This document shows positions 1 to 10,250 of a DNA stretch of 64,000 nucleotides, one piece after another. Each line of letters begins with the position of its first letter. The first letter of the stretch is position 1. The notes under the pieces are model-generated. The model was not told the origin of the DNA. It ran no database searches and worked only from the letters and a program-made list of their open reading frames with translations. The stretch is from Albidovulum aestuarii (lineage in GTDB: Bacteria > Pseudomonadota > Alphaproteobacteria > Rhodobacterales > Rhodobacteraceae), in assembly GCF_029961185.1 (NCBI RefSeq), contig NZ_JASBQQ010000001.1, positions 412,542 through 476,541 on the forward strand, read 5' to 3'. A program made the position numbers and the translations under genes.

Positions 1-522
1 GGCTTCTTTGGTCAGGAGCCCGGCAAGATGCGCTGCGTCCGGAACCGATTGCCGGACGGATATCCCCTCCCCCTCGGCCCGCACCAGCCGGTTACGCCAC
101 TTCCCGCCAAATCCGGCGCGGATCGCCGCTGGATCAGGGCGAAGGTCGATCATCGCCTCATGCCGCGGTGCGACAAGCGGAATGCACCCCAGACCCCGCA
201 GGGCGGTGTCCGGCGTCACGATCATGATCCCCGCACCACGCGCAAGCGCCCGCAGCGCACGGACCGCGACTTCGGGCGCAACCGGCTCCAGCCAGACCGG
301 TCCCCGGCTGAGCAACGTCAACCGCAAGGGTCCAATCCGCCTGGAAACGACTTGTGCAAGACCGACCCGTCGCCCCGCGACGATGATTTCGGCACGGCGA
401 ACCGTTCTCCCGTGCGCACTCAACACCGATCCATAGGTCCAGTGCTGTTGCATAGGCAGCGGCAGCGCTACCGTGGCCTCGCTCCACCCCTGCCGGGCAA
501 TCCTGTCCCAAACGATCTGCAT
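1..522 (-). CDS. GNAT/FemAB-like N-acetyltransferase, N-terminal part (cut by window edge)
   Basis: An open frame of 174 codons runs from an ATG at 522 leftward off the window, so the C-terminus is missing. The protein starts MQIVWDRIARQGWSEATVAL and contains GKWRNRLVRAE around residues 145-155, which resembles the acyl-donor or substrate region of FemAB/BioF2-type GNAT proteins of Rhodobacterales. A second ATG at 530 is in another frame. The gene is divergent from glk, with about 180 bases between. The family call is by motif resemblance and the substrate is unknown. That the frame is coding is well supported by unbroken length and plausible composition. Confidence 0.6.
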   Translation of the reverse strand, partial: MQIVWDRIARQGWSEATVALPLPMQQHWTYGSVLSAHGRTVRRAEIIVAGRRVGLAQVVSRRIGPLRLTLLSRGPVWLEPVAPEVAVRALRALARGAGIMIVTPDTALRGLGCIPLVAPRHEAMIDLRPDPAAIRAGFGGKWRNRLVRAEGEGISVRQSVPDAAHLAGLLTKEA

Positions 523-706
523 CCCGACATTTGATCGTCCGGAACCTAACGTCGTGCTAATGATGCCGAATGTTCGCGTGATACCATTTTACAGCAACAC
601 ATGGCGCTCATGCCCGGGCGCCGCCGCCGAAGTCGCGCCGCACTTGATACTCCTCCCGGATTGGGCATAACAGACGGGGAATCCAGCCAGGAGATTGCAC
701 AGTCTG

Positions 707-1666
707 ATGCCGGCATCCCTTTCCCTTGTGGTCGACATCGGCGGCACCAATACCCGCGTCGCGCTGGCGCAGGGTGCCAGAGTTGACCGTACAACGATCC
801 GGCGTTTTGCGAACGCCGAGTATCCGGGATTGAGCGAGATTTTGTCGACCTATCTCGCCGCAGCCAATAGGCCGGTCTGTGCTGGCGTCTGCGTCGCGGT
901 TGCCGGTCCCATCGACAACGGCGTTGCACGAATGACCAATCTCGACTGGAGCATAGACAGTGACACCGTTCGGGCAGCGACGCAGGCCAAACATGTCGCG
1001 ATCCTGAATGACCTTCAGGCCCAAGGCCATGCACTTGGCCATATCGAGCAAAACAGCCTCGTACCGCTGATTGAAGCAACAGAGCGCCCCGGAGCATCGC
1101 AGCTGGTGATCGGTGTCGGCACCGGCTTCAACGCCGCCCCGGTTGTCGACCAGGCCGGGTACAGGACCGTTGCGCCGGCCGAATGCGGACAGATCAGCTT
1201 GCCCGTGCAAAACGAGGACGATCTGAGGTTGATGCGCTTTGTCTCCTCAAACCAGGGCTTTGCCTGTGTCGAGGATGCGTTGTCGGGGCGTGGCCTGGAA
1301 CGGCTTTTCGCCTTTCACGCGCACGAGGCGGATCAGAGCCGGACCCTGGATGCAGCGTCGATCATGAAGGCATTGGCAACCAGAGAGGATTCCGTGGCCG
1401 AGGCCACCGGGCGAAGCTTTGTCAGGCTGCTCGGCGCGGTCTCTGGCGATCTGGCACTGGGATATCTTCCTTTTGGCGGCATATTTTTGATCGGCGGCGT
1501 CGCCCGGGCATTCGCGCCGCACTACCAGCGCTTCGGTCTAGCCGAAGCGTTCCGCAACAAGGGCCGTTTTGCCGCATTCATGCAGAATTTTTCGGTAGCA
1601 CTGGTCGAAGACGACTATGCCGCACTCGAAGGTTGTGCACGGCACCTCGCTGCGACAGCCTCCTGA
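707..1666 (+). CDS. glk: Glucokinase (Glk family)
   Basis: Phosphorylates glucose with ATP to glucose-6-phosphate in the cytoplasm. The 319-residue protein opens with the phosphate-binding motif LVVDIGGTNTRVAL, followed by AVAGPIDNGVARMTNLDWSI, the catalytic-region motif ILNDLQAQGHAL, and a conserved VIGVGTGFNAA loop. Length fits the Glk (PF02685) family rather than ROK kinases. ATG 707 is preferred; an AGGAG lies 13 bases upstream. A TTG at 695 is in frame but sits almost on top of that AGGAG. The gene stands alone on this strand, and its metabolic partners pgi-pgl-zwf lie about 7 kb away beyond the chemotaxis genes. Confidence 0.88.
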   Translation: MPASLSLVVDIGGTNTRVALAQGARVDRTTIRRFANAEYPGLSEILSTYLAAANRPVCAGVCVAVAGPIDNGVARMTNLDWSIDSDTVRAATQAKHVAILNDLQAQGHALGHIEQNSLVPLIEATERPGASQLVIGVGTGFNAAPVVDQAGYRTVAPAECGQISLPVQNEDDLRLMRFVSSNQGFACVEDALSGRGLERLFAFHAHEADQSRTLDAASIMKALATREDSVAEATGRSFVRLLGAVSGDLALGYLPFGGIFLIGGVARAFAPHYQRFGLAEAFRNKGRFAAFMQNFSVALVEDDYAALEGCARHLAATAS

Positions 1667-1743
1667 TCCCACCGGCCGCATCAAGCCTATCTTAATACTT
1701 CGCGGCCTAGCCTACCCCGGCAGTTCCGACAAAGGGGAAGCCC

Positions 1744-2058
1744 GTGAACACTGATAGGATAGACGGGCTGGACGGTAGGTTGACTCTGATCCTCGACCCC
1801 CGTCTCGATCTGCCGGCGGCCGGGCGCCTGCACGCGGCTTTGCTGGCACGTACGGGAACACCGTTGGAAATCGATGCGACCGCAGTGTCGCATCTCGGCG
1901 CACTCTGTTTGCAGGTTTTGCTCGCGGCAGCGCGAACCTGGAAGAAGGGCGGCGTTTCGCTGGTGATCAGACCAAGATCAGCACGGTTCGAGACCGCCCT
2001 GGATACATATGGTGTATCGCTGGACGACCTGCAGTCGGACCCGGCGGAGGCCGAGTGA
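1744..2058 (+). CDS. STAS-domain protein of the chemotaxis operon
   Basis: A 104-residue single STAS domain (SpoIIAA-like fold): a beta-strand start, the segment TPLEIDATAVSHLGALCLQVLLAAA where a phosphorylatable Ser normally sits in anti-sigma-factor antagonists, and a C-terminal helix. The motif position carries SHLGALC, so phosphoregulation is possible but not shown. It starts at GTG 1744 behind AAGGGGA and is first in a tight operon; its stop overlaps the cheY start by one base (TGATG). STAS proteins sit in several alphaproteobacterial che operons, but their role there is not settled. It could act as an adaptor in the signalling array (inference). Confidence 0.8.
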   Translation: MNTDRIDGLDGRLTLILDPRLDLPAAGRLHAALLARTGTPLEIDATAVSHLGALCLQVLLAAARTWKKGGVSLVIRPRSARFETALDTYGVSLDDLQSDPAEAE

Positions 2059-2423
2059 TGGGCATCAAGGTTCTTGCGGTCGACGACAGTCGCACAATCC
2101 GCGACATGCTGGCTCTCGTTCTTGGCGAGGCGGGCTATACGGTGCAAACGGCCGAAGATGGCCAGGATGCACTCGACAGGATCGATGACTTTGAGCCAGA
2201 TGCAATCATCTCCGACATCAATATGCCGCGGCTGGACGGGTTCGGATTCGTCCAGGCCGTCCGGCGGGTCGAACGGTACCGCGCCACCCCGATCCTGGTG
2301 CTGACGACCGAAAGTGCTCCGGAACTCAAGGCCAGAGCTCGTGCAGCCGGCGCTACGGGTTGGATTGTGAAGCCATTCGATGCCGAAAAGCTCGTCCGGG
2401 CGCTTCAGGCGATCGCAGGATAA
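2058..2423 (+). CDS. cheY: CheY-type single-domain response regulator
   Basis: A 121-residue receiver domain with every landmark residue: acidic pair Asp9-Asp10 in LAVDDSRTIRD, phospho-acceptor Asp53 in IISDINMPRLDG, the conserved Thr in LVLTTES, and Lys in WIVKPFDA. There is no output domain, so it should act by protein-protein contact, classically at the flagellar motor switch. ATG 2058 overlaps the STAS stop; a GTG three bases upstream is also in frame. It is the likely phosphotransfer partner of the CheA encoded 10 bases downstream. Receivers this short can instead be phosphate sinks, which sequence alone cannot distinguish. Confidence 0.92.
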   Translation: MGIKVLAVDDSRTIRDMLALVLGEAGYTVQTAEDGQDALDRIDDFEPDAIISDINMPRLDGFGFVQAVRRVERYRATPILVLTTESAPELKARARAAGATGWIVKPFDAEKLVRALQAIAG

Positions 2424-2433
2424 AGGACAGGTC

Positions 2434-4386
2434 ATGGTCGAACTCCACGATCCAATGTCTGAGATCCGCGCCGGTTTTTTCGCTGAATGCGCCGAACGCA
2501 TCGAGCAACTGCACGACGCGCTTGCTGCATTAGAAGAAAGCTGCAGCAACGGTCGAACGGCAGATCCTGAAATCATCAATACTGCATTTAGAGCAATTCA
2601 TTCGATCAAGGGCGGCGGTGGCGCGTTCGGTTTCGATAATTTGGTAAGATTCGCACATGGTGTTGAGTCAGTGTTTGACCTTATGCGTTGTGGGCAGGTC
2701 GCCCCCTCATCTGCGCTAATCGCCAACCTGACCCGCGCTGGCGACCACCTCGCCGATCTTGTCGATGCCGCACAGGCGGGGAAGGAAGTACCTGCAAATG
2801 GCAGCGAAATCCTGGAAGCACTGTCCACTCCGACATCTATAGGTGTGTCGGATCCGATGGAGTTCGGGCTCACACAGCCATGGATTTTGCAATTTCGCCC
2901 GCATACATCGCTCTATGCCTCGGGCAATGATGCGCTATTTCAGCTTGTGGCCCTGCGGGAACTCGGCGCGGCCGACATCTGCTGCGATACGTCAATGGTG
3001 CCGGATCTTGCCGCCCTTGACCCCGAAAAAGCCTGCCTTACATGGACGTTGTCGCTTCCTGCCGATCGCGATGAGGCGGAGATTGTCGAGATATTCGACT
3101 TTGTCGTCGACCTCTGCGACCTTTTGGTTCAGAGGAAAGAACTTTCGTCGGCGACCGTGCAGAACACTGTTCCTTCGGTCTCAGCGGAAACTGCGCCGTC
3201 CATGCGGGTCGACCTTGACCGCATCGACCGGCTCATGAATCTCGTCGGTGAATTGGCGATCAGTCAATCGATACTGGTCCAGTGCATCGCCGAGACACGT
3301 CCCGACCCGCAATCGCACTTGATCGAACGTCTCGAAACACTGACCGGCCTGACACGTAACCTCCAGGATAGTGTGATGACGATCCGGGCGCAGCCGGTCA
3401 AATCGCTCTTTCAGCGCATGGCGCGGGTCGTGCGAGAAACTTCCGCCGCGCTCGGAAAGCCTGCCCGGCTCCGTTTGGAGGGTGAGGAAACCGAGCTTGA
3501 TCGAACCGTAATCGAAAGACTGGCCGATCCACTCATGCATATGGTGCGCAATGCGGTCGATCATGGCCTGGAGTCGCCCGCAGAACGCAAGACGCAGCAG
3601 AAGCCCGCTGAAGGAACCATCACCCTGTCTGCCGCCCATCGCGCCGGCAGGTTGGTCATCGAACTCAGCGATGACGGTCGCGGCCTCGACCGCAACCGCA
3701 TCCGCGCGAAGGCAGAGGAACGCGGCCTTGTCACTGCCGACGCCGTGTTGGGCGATGCGTTGACTAACGATCTGATTTTCCATCCAGGGTTATCAACTGC
3801 CATGGGGTTGTCCGACATTTCCGGCCGCGGCGTCGGGATGGATGTCGTAAAGACCGCGATAACCCGGCTTGGAGGACGTATCTCGATCGTATCTGAGCCG
3901 GGTCGTGGCACGCGGTTCACGCTGTCGCTTCCGCTCACGCTGGCGGTTATGGACGGGATGGTGGTACGAACCGCTCGGCAGATGCTGGTAATCCCGGTTG
4001 CGGCCATTCTCGAAACCGCCGCCCTCCAAAGACTCGACCGCCGCAAAGCCGGTGATGAGGGCGAACTGGTCCGGATGCGCGACGCGTTCGTGTCGCTGAT
4101 TGATACCGGCGTTGCTTTGGGAATACGCAATCCGGGATGCCCGCCCGGCAGCGCAATCGCAGTTCTGATTGCAGCAGAGGATGGTCGTCGCGCCGCTCTT
4201 ATAGTCGACGCGGTTATTGATCAGCGGCAGGTCGTGGTCAAACCCCTGCGCGGCGGATTTGCCCGGAATCCGGGAATTTCCGCGGCGACCATCCTCGGCG
4301 ATGGACAAATTGCGTTCATATGTGACCCCGGCGAGCTCGCTCGCAGCGTACCAACTGGTCGCGCCGATCTGACAGCAGTGGCATAG
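2434..4386 (+). CDS. cheA: Chemotaxis histidine kinase CheA
   Basis: A 650-residue kinase that autophosphorylates and passes phosphate to CheY-type receivers. Domain order: an Hpt domain with phosphorylatable His56 in AIHSIKGGGGAFGF; an alpha/beta module (about 145-255) containing LYASGNDALFQLVALRELG in place of a classical P2; a dimerisation helix pair; an ATPase with N box HMVRNAVDHGLE, DDGRGLD and GRGVGMDVVKTAITRLGG; and a C-terminal CheW-like domain. Start ATG 2434 follows AGGACAG; an upstream in-frame extension overlaps cheY and lacks homology. It is co-transcribed with cheY and cheW. No cheR or cheB is present in the window. Confidence 0.94.
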   Translation: MVELHDPMSEIRAGFFAECAERIEQLHDALAALEESCSNGRTADPEIINTAFRAIHSIKGGGGAFGFDNLVRFAHGVESVFDLMRCGQVAPSSALIANLTRAGDHLADLVDAAQAGKEVPANGSEILEALSTPTSIGVSDPMEFGLTQPWILQFRPHTSLYASGNDALFQLVALRELGAADICCDTSMVPDLAALDPEKACLTWTLSLPADRDEAEIVEIFDFVVDLCDLLVQRKELSSATVQNTVPSVSAETAPSMRVDLDRIDRLMNLVGELAISQSILVQCIAETRPDPQSHLIERLETLTGLTRNLQDSVMTIRAQPVKSLFQRMARVVRETSAALGKPARLRLEGEETELDRTVIERLADPLMHMVRNAVDHGLESPAERKTQQKPAEGTITLSAAHRAGRLVIELSDDGRGLDRNRIRAKAEERGLVTADAVLGDALTNDLIFHPGLSTAMGLSDISGRGVGMDVVKTAITRLGGRISIVSEPGRGTRFTLSLPLTLAVMDGMVVRTARQMLVIPVAAILETAALQRLDRRKAGDEGELVRMRDAFVSLIDTGVALGIRNPGCPPGSAIAVLIAAEDGRRAALIVDAVIDQRQVVVKPLRGGFARNPGISAATILGDGQIAFICDPGELARSVPTGRADLTAVA

Positions 4387-4395
4387 GGGAGAAAG

Positions 4396-4848
4396 ATGCC
4401 AGAGGCGGGATCAATGATAGAACTGCTCGCCTTTCGGCTGGGCGAGGATCGCTTCTGTGTTGATGTGGCTGTCGTACGCGAGTTGCGCAGCTGGTCCCGG
4501 CCAACCCCCCTTCCCCACGCGCCCGCCTTTCTTGCCGGGGTTATCAATCTTAGAGGAACGATCTTGCCAGTACTGGATCTTGCGGTGAGGCTCGGACTTT
4601 CGCCTGTGGCGGCAGACAATAGAAACGTCATTGTCGTGGCCGAAATTACCGGACAAAGCGTGGGTCTGATCGTCGATGCGGTCAGCGATATTCACTGTGT
4701 TCCGCGCAGCATTCTCGAACCACCGCCCAGGGTGCAGGGGCCCGCGCAGTTGACGTGCATAGCCGCCCTATCGCTCATTGACGGCCAGATGATCCGGGTG
4801 ATCGACGTGGCGGCGCTGATGCCCACTGGTGTGACCGGGGCTGCATGA
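4396..4848 (+). CDS. cheW: Chemotaxis coupling protein CheW
   Basis: A 150-residue CheW-like beta-barrel protein linking receptors to CheA. Typical features are the opening LLAFRLGEDRFCVDVAVVREL, the family signature FLAGVINLRGTILPVLDLAVRLGL, and VGLIVDAVSDI. It has an AGGGGAGAAAG ribosome site, and its ATG lies 9 bases after the cheA stop. Its own stop overlaps the next gene by four bases (ATGA), implying translational coupling. The only receptor gene nearby is the large MCP on the opposite strand, the obvious partner. Confidence 0.93.
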   Translation: MPEAGSMIELLAFRLGEDRFCVDVAVVRELRSWSRPTPLPHAPAFLAGVINLRGTILPVLDLAVRLGLSPVAADNRNVIVVAEITGQSVGLIVDAVSDIHCVPRSILEPPPRVQGPAQLTCIAALSLIDGQMIRVIDVAALMPTGVTGAA

Positions 4849-5225
4849 AGAGTTCATCCAAATCTCATGACCATGACAGTATTCGGCTTGATGAACTCGC
4901 CGCGCATCTTGCCGACGAGCTTTCGAACCTGCTGCAGCTTAGCCAAACCGTTCAGCAAGCCCTTTCGGATTGCATTTTCGCAGAACCACCGGATGCCGAG
5001 ACACTGTTCCGGCTCCAATCCCTCGACCGCATTGGTCAAGGTCTGGCCGATTTGTCTCGATTGATGCAATACTTGCGCGCGGATCTGCCCGAAGAGGCAA
5101 CCGTGCCGATCGGACAGGTTCTGGAACATCTGCATCTGCGCGAACTCGCCGATCGGTTTTCCCGGCAGGACCGCGGCGCAGGACCTGATCGGCGTGTGAT
5201 CTGCGGTGACGTGGTCTGGCTCTAA
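4845..5225 (+). CDS. Unknown protein coupled to cheW
   Basis: A 126-residue, probably all-helical cytoplasmic protein that I do not recognise. It begins with a charged His/Asp stretch (HDHDS) followed by amphipathic helices (LDELAAHLADELSNLLQLSQ) and has no membrane segment. Its ATG overlaps the cheW stop by four bases, strong evidence for co-translation with the chemotaxis genes. The charged helical hairpin is loosely like phosphotransfer or CheZ-type helical proteins, but no catalytic signature is visible. The C-terminus ends abruptly at GDVVWL, so a frameshift that shortened it is possible. Confidence 0.65.
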   Translation: MKSSSKSHDHDSIRLDELAAHLADELSNLLQLSQTVQQALSDCIFAEPPDAETLFRLQSLDRIGQGLADLSRLMQYLRADLPEEATVPIGQVLEHLHLRELADRFSRQDRGAGPDRRVICGDVVWL

Positions 5226-5451
5226 CCGCCAAAGGCTCGACCGTTGTCGCCAGCAATGGCCCAAAACCAACCGGGAGCAAGGTGACCTGCGTTTGCCGAC
5301 ACATGGCCGGATACAATCGAGATCAGGATTTACGATCCGATCTTACCTGCCGGAACAACGGGTCGGCCGTGTCGGCGGCACCCGAGGCAAGTTCCTCCCG
5401 AGCACTCAGCACAGGTCATTGGAACCGTCGGATACCGTCCCGGTCCAGTCA

Positions 5452-8400
5452 TCAGAATTTGTCCAAACCTGTGGGCTCGGCGGAAGATACCGATCTGCCC
5501 CCACCTACCGAAGCAATGCGGATGGGATGTGTCACGCCAGAACCCGCCTCGGCAACGGCGTGGGACAGGGCACCGGACGCATTGCGGGATGTATCTCTGG
5601 GTGCCGGCTGCCCAATCCGGAACCGGGCAATCGTCGCGGTCAGCGCCTCGGCGCCCCTGGTCAGCGATTGGCTGGCAACCGAGGCTTGACTGAACAGTGC
5701 GGCATTCTGTTGCGTCACCTGATCGATTTGATTCACCGAGATATTGATTTCTGCAAGGCCTTCCGATTGGTCCTGCGCCGAAGCTGCGATTTCCGAGACC
5801 CTTTGTGCGATATTTGAAACGGATGCGACGATGCTCTTAAGTGCGCGTCCGGCCTCATCCACAAGACCAACACCGCGTTTGACCTGAGCCGAGGATGCCG
5901 AGATGAGACTATCGATCTCGCGCGCAGCTTCCGACGAACGTTGTGCCAGTGCCCGGACCTCGGCCGCGACAACGGCAAACCCCCGTCCGGCTTCCCCGGC
6001 TCGGGCCGCCTCGACGCCGGCATTCAGGGCAAGCAGGTTTGTCTGGAAGGCAATGTCATCGATTACACCGATAATCCGCGCGATCCGTTCCGAGGAAGTC
6101 TCAATCTCGCCCATCGCCCGGACGGCCTCCTCGACCACAGCGCCCGATGCCTCGGCTGATGCCCGTGCATCGCCGACCACCGCGCTGGCTTCGGAGGCTC
6201 CGACCGCCGCTGATCGGACCGAAACCGTCAACTGGTCGAGTGAAGCAGCGGTTTGTTCCAGTGTCGCGGCCTGTTTTTCCGTCCGACCGGTCAGATCTTC
6301 GGCCGAGCGTGCAATATCTGCGGCCTCACTTTCTATTCCGGATGCGTTTTCCATAACCACGGCCATCGCTGCGGCCAGTTGCTCAATGGCGTTGTTGAAG
6401 TCATCGCGCAGGGTCTCATACTGAGCGACGAAATCACCCTCAATTCTGGCCGTAAGATCTCCTTGTGATAGCCCGCTCAATCCCACGCGAAGCGCTTCAA
6501 CGACGTCGTTTTGCGCCTCCTCCAGCAACCTGCGTCGTTCCTCGGCGCTTCGCAGGCAACGTTCTGCTTCGGTCATATCGGCCCCCATCAGCACGACTTT
6601 CAGCAGTACACCGTCGTGATCATGGATGGGTGAAAGGCTTCCATCGACGACACCTTCCGGACCATTTTCGATCTTCGCCCTGAAGCGCCCAAAAACCGAT
6701 GACCCCGCCATTAGGCGGTCCCACAGAGATCCGGTCTCAGCCGTCGCGTCGTCATCGAGATGCAGCAGGTCCGTGAGTTGACACGACTTAAGGTCGCGAT
6801 CTGAAATACCGAGCAGTGATCGCATCTTGTCGTTGGCCCCAATCAGGCCGCCATCTGCCTCAAATTCCGCCGTTGCAAGATTGCGGTCGATCGCGGACAG
6901 AACTGCTCGGTTCATACGCTCAACGGTAACGTCGCGCCACTCAACAACAAATCCGATACGGCCCTGCCCCTCCATCTCGACCTCATTGATATCGAGTGCA
7001 AATCGGGACTCTCCGACAGGAATTTCTGCCTGGTGCGGAAGAAATTCTGCATCTGCCAGCCTTCGGCGCACTATTTCCTGTGCCGTGTGGAACGCATCCT
7101 GAGCGTGCCCAATCACGGCCTCAGGATCGAAGTCGGATGCGACCTTGCGGAACGCGTCGATATGTTGCCTGAAGAGGGTTTCGACTGATGGGTTCGCATA
7201 AGATATCACATAGTCGCGGTTCATGATCATCAAGGCGGCAGACGATGCCTCGAATGCAGCACTCTTGAACGCGGCGTCCCGGGCGATCTCGGCGCTTTTT
7301 GCCAAGCCATCACGAAACGTCTCAAGCGCGCGCGCTATGGTGCCAATCTCATCGCGCCGCGAGATATCCCGCACGGAAACGTCGTAGTTGCCCTCCGCGA
7401 TTTCCCGCATGACCGTTGAATTCGCTATGAGAGGGCGTGACAGGCTGCGCGCGATCAGGAAGACAGCCCCGCCAAGGACAAACATGGAAACAAGGCCCGC
7501 TGTCACAAGGCTGGCGGTCAGGTCACGAACCGGCGCCAATGTCGTTGCCAGCGGCACCTCATGTACCAGTACCATGTCAAGTCCCGGCAGGGCGACACGA
7601 CTTGCCATCACGGTCGATCTGACCCCGAACAGGCCGGGTTCCTGTGTCACGGCTTCGTCGGCGGCAAAGGCAGACCTGACCGTCTGAGCCGTGCTACGCA
7701 GGGACAGAACGGCGTTCCCGTCAAAGCCGTGGACATCCGACCGGAGTTTGAGGTCTTTGCCCACGAGATAGGTCAAACTGCCTTCAAGGTGATGTTCTGC
7801 AGCGCCCCGTGTCAGAAGTGTTACCTGTTGGGCAGAGATCTGGAAGATCAGGGCACCAACGGTCTTGTCGTCGTTGTCCCGCAACGGAACGGCCGCAAAA
7901 CTCGCCGGTCCGGCACCCGATGGACTGTAGTAGGAAAAGTCGGTGAAGATAACATCCGTCTGGGGCAAGTGCATGACCCGGCGTGCGAGACGCGACAGAC
8001 TGCTGGAACGCAGTTCGCCAGTGAAAAGATTCTGCCCCAGATCCTCTTCCTTGGCGACGGAATACAAGACGTTTCCCGCCACGTCGATCATGAGGACATC
8101 GTGGTAACCTTTCTGTTCGACAAAGGCAGAATAGGCACCGTGATAGCGTCCGTGTGCAATGGAATAGTCCGAAATTTCCGAGACACTCTTCAGCTTGTAG
8201 CGCTGCCCTTCCGGAAGGGGATTGAGTTCGATGAAATGGCGACGGAGCAGTGCGCCCGGCGCATCGCCCATCCGTTCCCATGCCCGGGAATAATCTCTCA
8301 GCGCGCGAGCTGTCTGCGGGCTTTCGGCCAGCGAACGCAAATCGGCAGAGACGACTGCGAACCAGGCCTCGATCTCCAGCTCCTTGGCATCGACGATTAT

Positions 8401-8547
8401 TTCGACCTGTTCCTCCCCCGCTTTCAAGAGCGCAGCGCGGGCATAGTAGTAGCCGGTGTATCCCATCGTCAGAAGCGCCACGAGTGCGACCGAGCCGAGT
8501 ACGACCGGCAGCTTCAGGGCCAGACTGACATTGTCCAGTAAACGCAT
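5452..8547 (-). CDS. Methyl-accepting chemotaxis protein with PAS and two HAMP regions
   Basis: A 1031-residue receptor. TM1 lies at about residues 11-33 ([20 protein letters not shown]) and a large periplasmic sensor of some 300 residues follows. TM2 is near 335-360 ([20 protein letters not shown]), then come a HAMP, PAS-like regions ([20 protein letters not shown]), and a second HAMP-like stretch. The cytoplasmic signalling hairpin has the tip [20 protein letters not shown]. No C-terminal CheR-tethering pentapeptide is present. The start is chosen at the second of two close ATGs (8547), which has GGGAG at 6 bases. It converges on the CheA operon, so it very likely feeds that kinase. The ligand is unknown. 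Confidence 0.93.
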   Translation of the reverse strand: MRLLDNVSLALKLPVVLGSVALVALLTMGYTGYYYARAALLKAGEEQVEIIVDAKELEIEAWFAVVSADLRSLAESPQTARALRDYSRAWERMGDAPGALLRRHFIELNPLPEGQRYKLKSVSEISDYSIAHGRYHGAYSAFVEQKGYHDVLMIDVAGNVLYSVAKEEDLGQNLFTGELRSSSLSRLARRVMHLPQTDVIFTDFSYYSPSGAGPASFAAVPLRDNDDKTVGALIFQISAQQVTLLTRGAAEHHLEGSLTYLVGKDLKLRSDVHGFDGNAVLSLRSTAQTVRSAFAADEAVTQEPGLFGVRSTVMASRVALPGLDMVLVHEVPLATTLAPVRDLTASLVTAGLVSMFVLGGAVFLIARSLSRPLIANSTVMREIAEGNYDVSVRDISRRDEIGTIARALETFRDGLAKSAEIARDAAFKSAAFEASSAALMIMNRDYVISYANPSVETLFRQHIDAFRKVASDFDPEAVIGHAQDAFHTAQEIVRRRLADAEFLPHQAEIPVGESRFALDINEVEMEGQGRIGFVVEWRDVTVERMNRAVLSAIDRNLATAEFEADGGLIGANDKMRSLLGISDRDLKSCQLTDLLHLDDDATAETGSLWDRLMAGSSVFGRFRAKIENGPEGVVDGSLSPIHDHDGVLLKVVLMGADMTEAERCLRSAEERRRLLEEAQNDVVEALRVGLSGLSQGDLTARIEGDFVAQYETLRDDFNNAIEQLAAAMAVVMENASGIESEAADIARSAEDLTGRTEKQAATLEQTAASLDQLTVSVRSAAVGASEASAVVGDARASAEASGAVVEEAVRAMGEIETSSERIARIIGVIDDIAFQTNLLALNAGVEAARAGEAGRGFAVVAAEVRALAQRSSEAAREIDSLISASSAQVKRGVGLVDEAGRALKSIVASVSNIAQRVSEIAASAQDQSEGLAEINISVNQIDQVTQQNAALFSQASVASQSLTRGAEALTATIARFRIGQPAPRDTSRNASGALSHAVAEAGSGVTHPIRIASVGGGRSVSSAEPTGLDKF

Positions 8548-8633
8548 GGGCATCTCCCGCCGGAAAACGCCTTGCGGCGTGTATCCCGGTCAAGATGCGT
8601 GCGTGGGCTGAAGATTCGCTTAACTACAACCGC

Positions 8634-10235
8634 TCAGGCGCCGCGCAGCCAGCCGACGAGCGCGCGGGTGGATCCATCCTTACCGGCCCCGTCCTCCTGT
8701 CCGGAAAGGACCGGCTCCAGCGCCAGCGCCAGTTCCTTGCCCAGTTCGACCCCCCATTGATCGAAGGAGTTGATCCCGAGGATCACGCCTTCGACAAAGA
8801 CCCGGTGTTCGTAAAGCGCGATGATCTGACCGAGAACGAAGGGCGTGAGTTTCGGGTAGAGCAATGTCGTCGATGGCCGGTTGCCGGGAAAGACCCGGTG
8901 ACGCGCCTGCCGGTCCAGTTCCGCACCGGTCAGCCCCTTTCCGGCCATGATCGCGCGGGCCTCTTCAAGGGATCGCCCGCGCAACAGCGCCTCGGACTGG
9001 GCGAGGCAGTTGGCGGCAAGAAGCCGGTGCTGGTGGACCAGATCGGGCTCATGACCTTCGCGGCCCATAAGAAACTCGCACGGGATCACCCGGGTGCCCT
9101 GATGGATCAGTTGATAGAAGGCGTGCTGGCCATTGGTGCCGGGTTCGCCCCAGACAACCGGGCCGGAATGGATGGCCAGATCGGTCCCGTCAATCGCCAC
9201 GCGTTTGCCGTTACTCTCCATCTCCAGCTGCTGAAGATAGGCGGGCAGTCGGGCAAGGCGCTGTTCGTAAGGCAGGACCGCGCGGGTCGCATACCCGCAG
9301 ATCTGGTTATGCCAGATGCCGGTCAGCGCCAGCATTACCGGCATGTTGCCGGCGAAGGGCGCGTCGCGAAAATGCGCGTCCATCGCCGCGCCGCCCTTCA
9401 GAAACTCCTCAAAATCCGCCGGCCCGACGGCGATCATCAGTGACAGGCCCACCGGCCCCCACATCGAATAGCGCCCGCCGACCCAATCGGCGAAACCGAA
9501 GACCCGGTCCGGCGCGATACCGAAGGCCGCCGTCTTGTCGGCGGCGGTGGAGACTGCGGCGAACTGCGCGGCCGGGTCGGCGACCTTGTCCGCCATCCAG
9601 CGCCGCGCGGTTTCGGCATTTGTCATCGTCTCGATGGTGGTGAAGGTCTTCGAGGCGACGACGATTAGCGTCGTTGTGGGGTTCAGCCCGGCCAACACGT
9701 CATGCACATGCGCGCCATCGACGTTGGAGACGAAATGCGCACGCGGCCCGTCAGCATAGGGCGACAGCGCGACGGCGGCCATGGCGGGGCCGAGATCCGA
9801 TCCGCCAATGCCGATATTGACCACATCGGTGATGCGCCCGCCCTGCCCCGTGATGCGCCCCTCGCGGATGTCGCGGGCAAAGGCTTCCATCCGCGCATGG
9901 GTCGCGCGCACCTCGGGCATCACGTCGCAGCCATCGACCGTGACCGAGCCGTCGAGGTTGCGCAGCGCGGTATGCAGGACCGCCCGGCCCTCGGTCTCAT
10001 TGATCTTTTCGCCAGAAAACATCGCATCCCGTCGGCTCGCCAGATGCGCGGCCTCAGCGAGTCGGACCAGAAGGTCGCGGGCATGGGGGTCGATGGAGGT
10101 CTTGGAATAGTCGAAATAGAGCCCATCGGCAGACACCGAGAAATTCTCTGCGCGCCCCTCGACCTTGAACAGATCAAGGATCGGGCGGTCCGAATGGGCT
10201 TCATGGTGAAAGCGCAGGTCTTCCCAAAGGGTCAT
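8634..10235 (-). CDS. pgi: Glucose-6-phosphate isomerase
   Basis: Interconverts glucose-6-phosphate and fructose-6-phosphate in the cytoplasm; 533 residues, normal for the family. Family signatures are visible: [31 protein letters not shown] in the sugar-phosphate site, [21 protein letters not shown], and the C-terminal [16 protein letters not shown] with the active-site Lys. It is last in zwf-pgl-pgi, 15 bases after pgl. Its 3' end lies 86 bases before the MCP start on the same strand, so read-through into the receptor is conceivable. Confidence 0.97.
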   Translation of the reverse strand: MTLWEDLRFHHEAHSDRPILDLFKVEGRAENFSVSADGLYFDYSKTSIDPHARDLLVRLAEAAHLASRRDAMFSGEKINETEGRAVLHTALRNLDGSVTVDGCDVMPEVRATHARMEAFARDIREGRITGQGGRITDVVNIGIGGSDLGPAMAAVALSPYADGPRAHFVSNVDGAHVHDVLAGLNPTTTLIVVASKTFTTIETMTNAETARRWMADKVADPAAQFAAVSTAADKTAAFGIAPDRVFGFADWVGGRYSMWGPVGLSLMIAVGPADFEEFLKGGAAMDAHFRDAPFAGNMPVMLALTGIWHNQICGYATRAVLPYEQRLARLPAYLQQLEMESNGKRVAIDGTDLAIHSGPVVWGEPGTNGQHAFYQLIHQGTRVIPCEFLMGREGHEPDLVHQHRLLAANCLAQSEALLRGRSLEEARAIMAGKGLTGAELDRQARHRVFPGNRPSTTLLYPKLTPFVLGQIIALYEHRVFVEGVILGINSFDQWGVELGKELALALEPVLSGQEDGAGKDGSTRALVGWLRGA

Positions 10236-10250
10236 GGTCTCTCCGCAGGA

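Noticed and set aside
5226..5451. Possible continuation of the unknown che-operon protein by frameshift
   Set aside because: Other frames in this gap give no similarity-like continuation and merge into the antisense of the MCP; kept only as a caveat.
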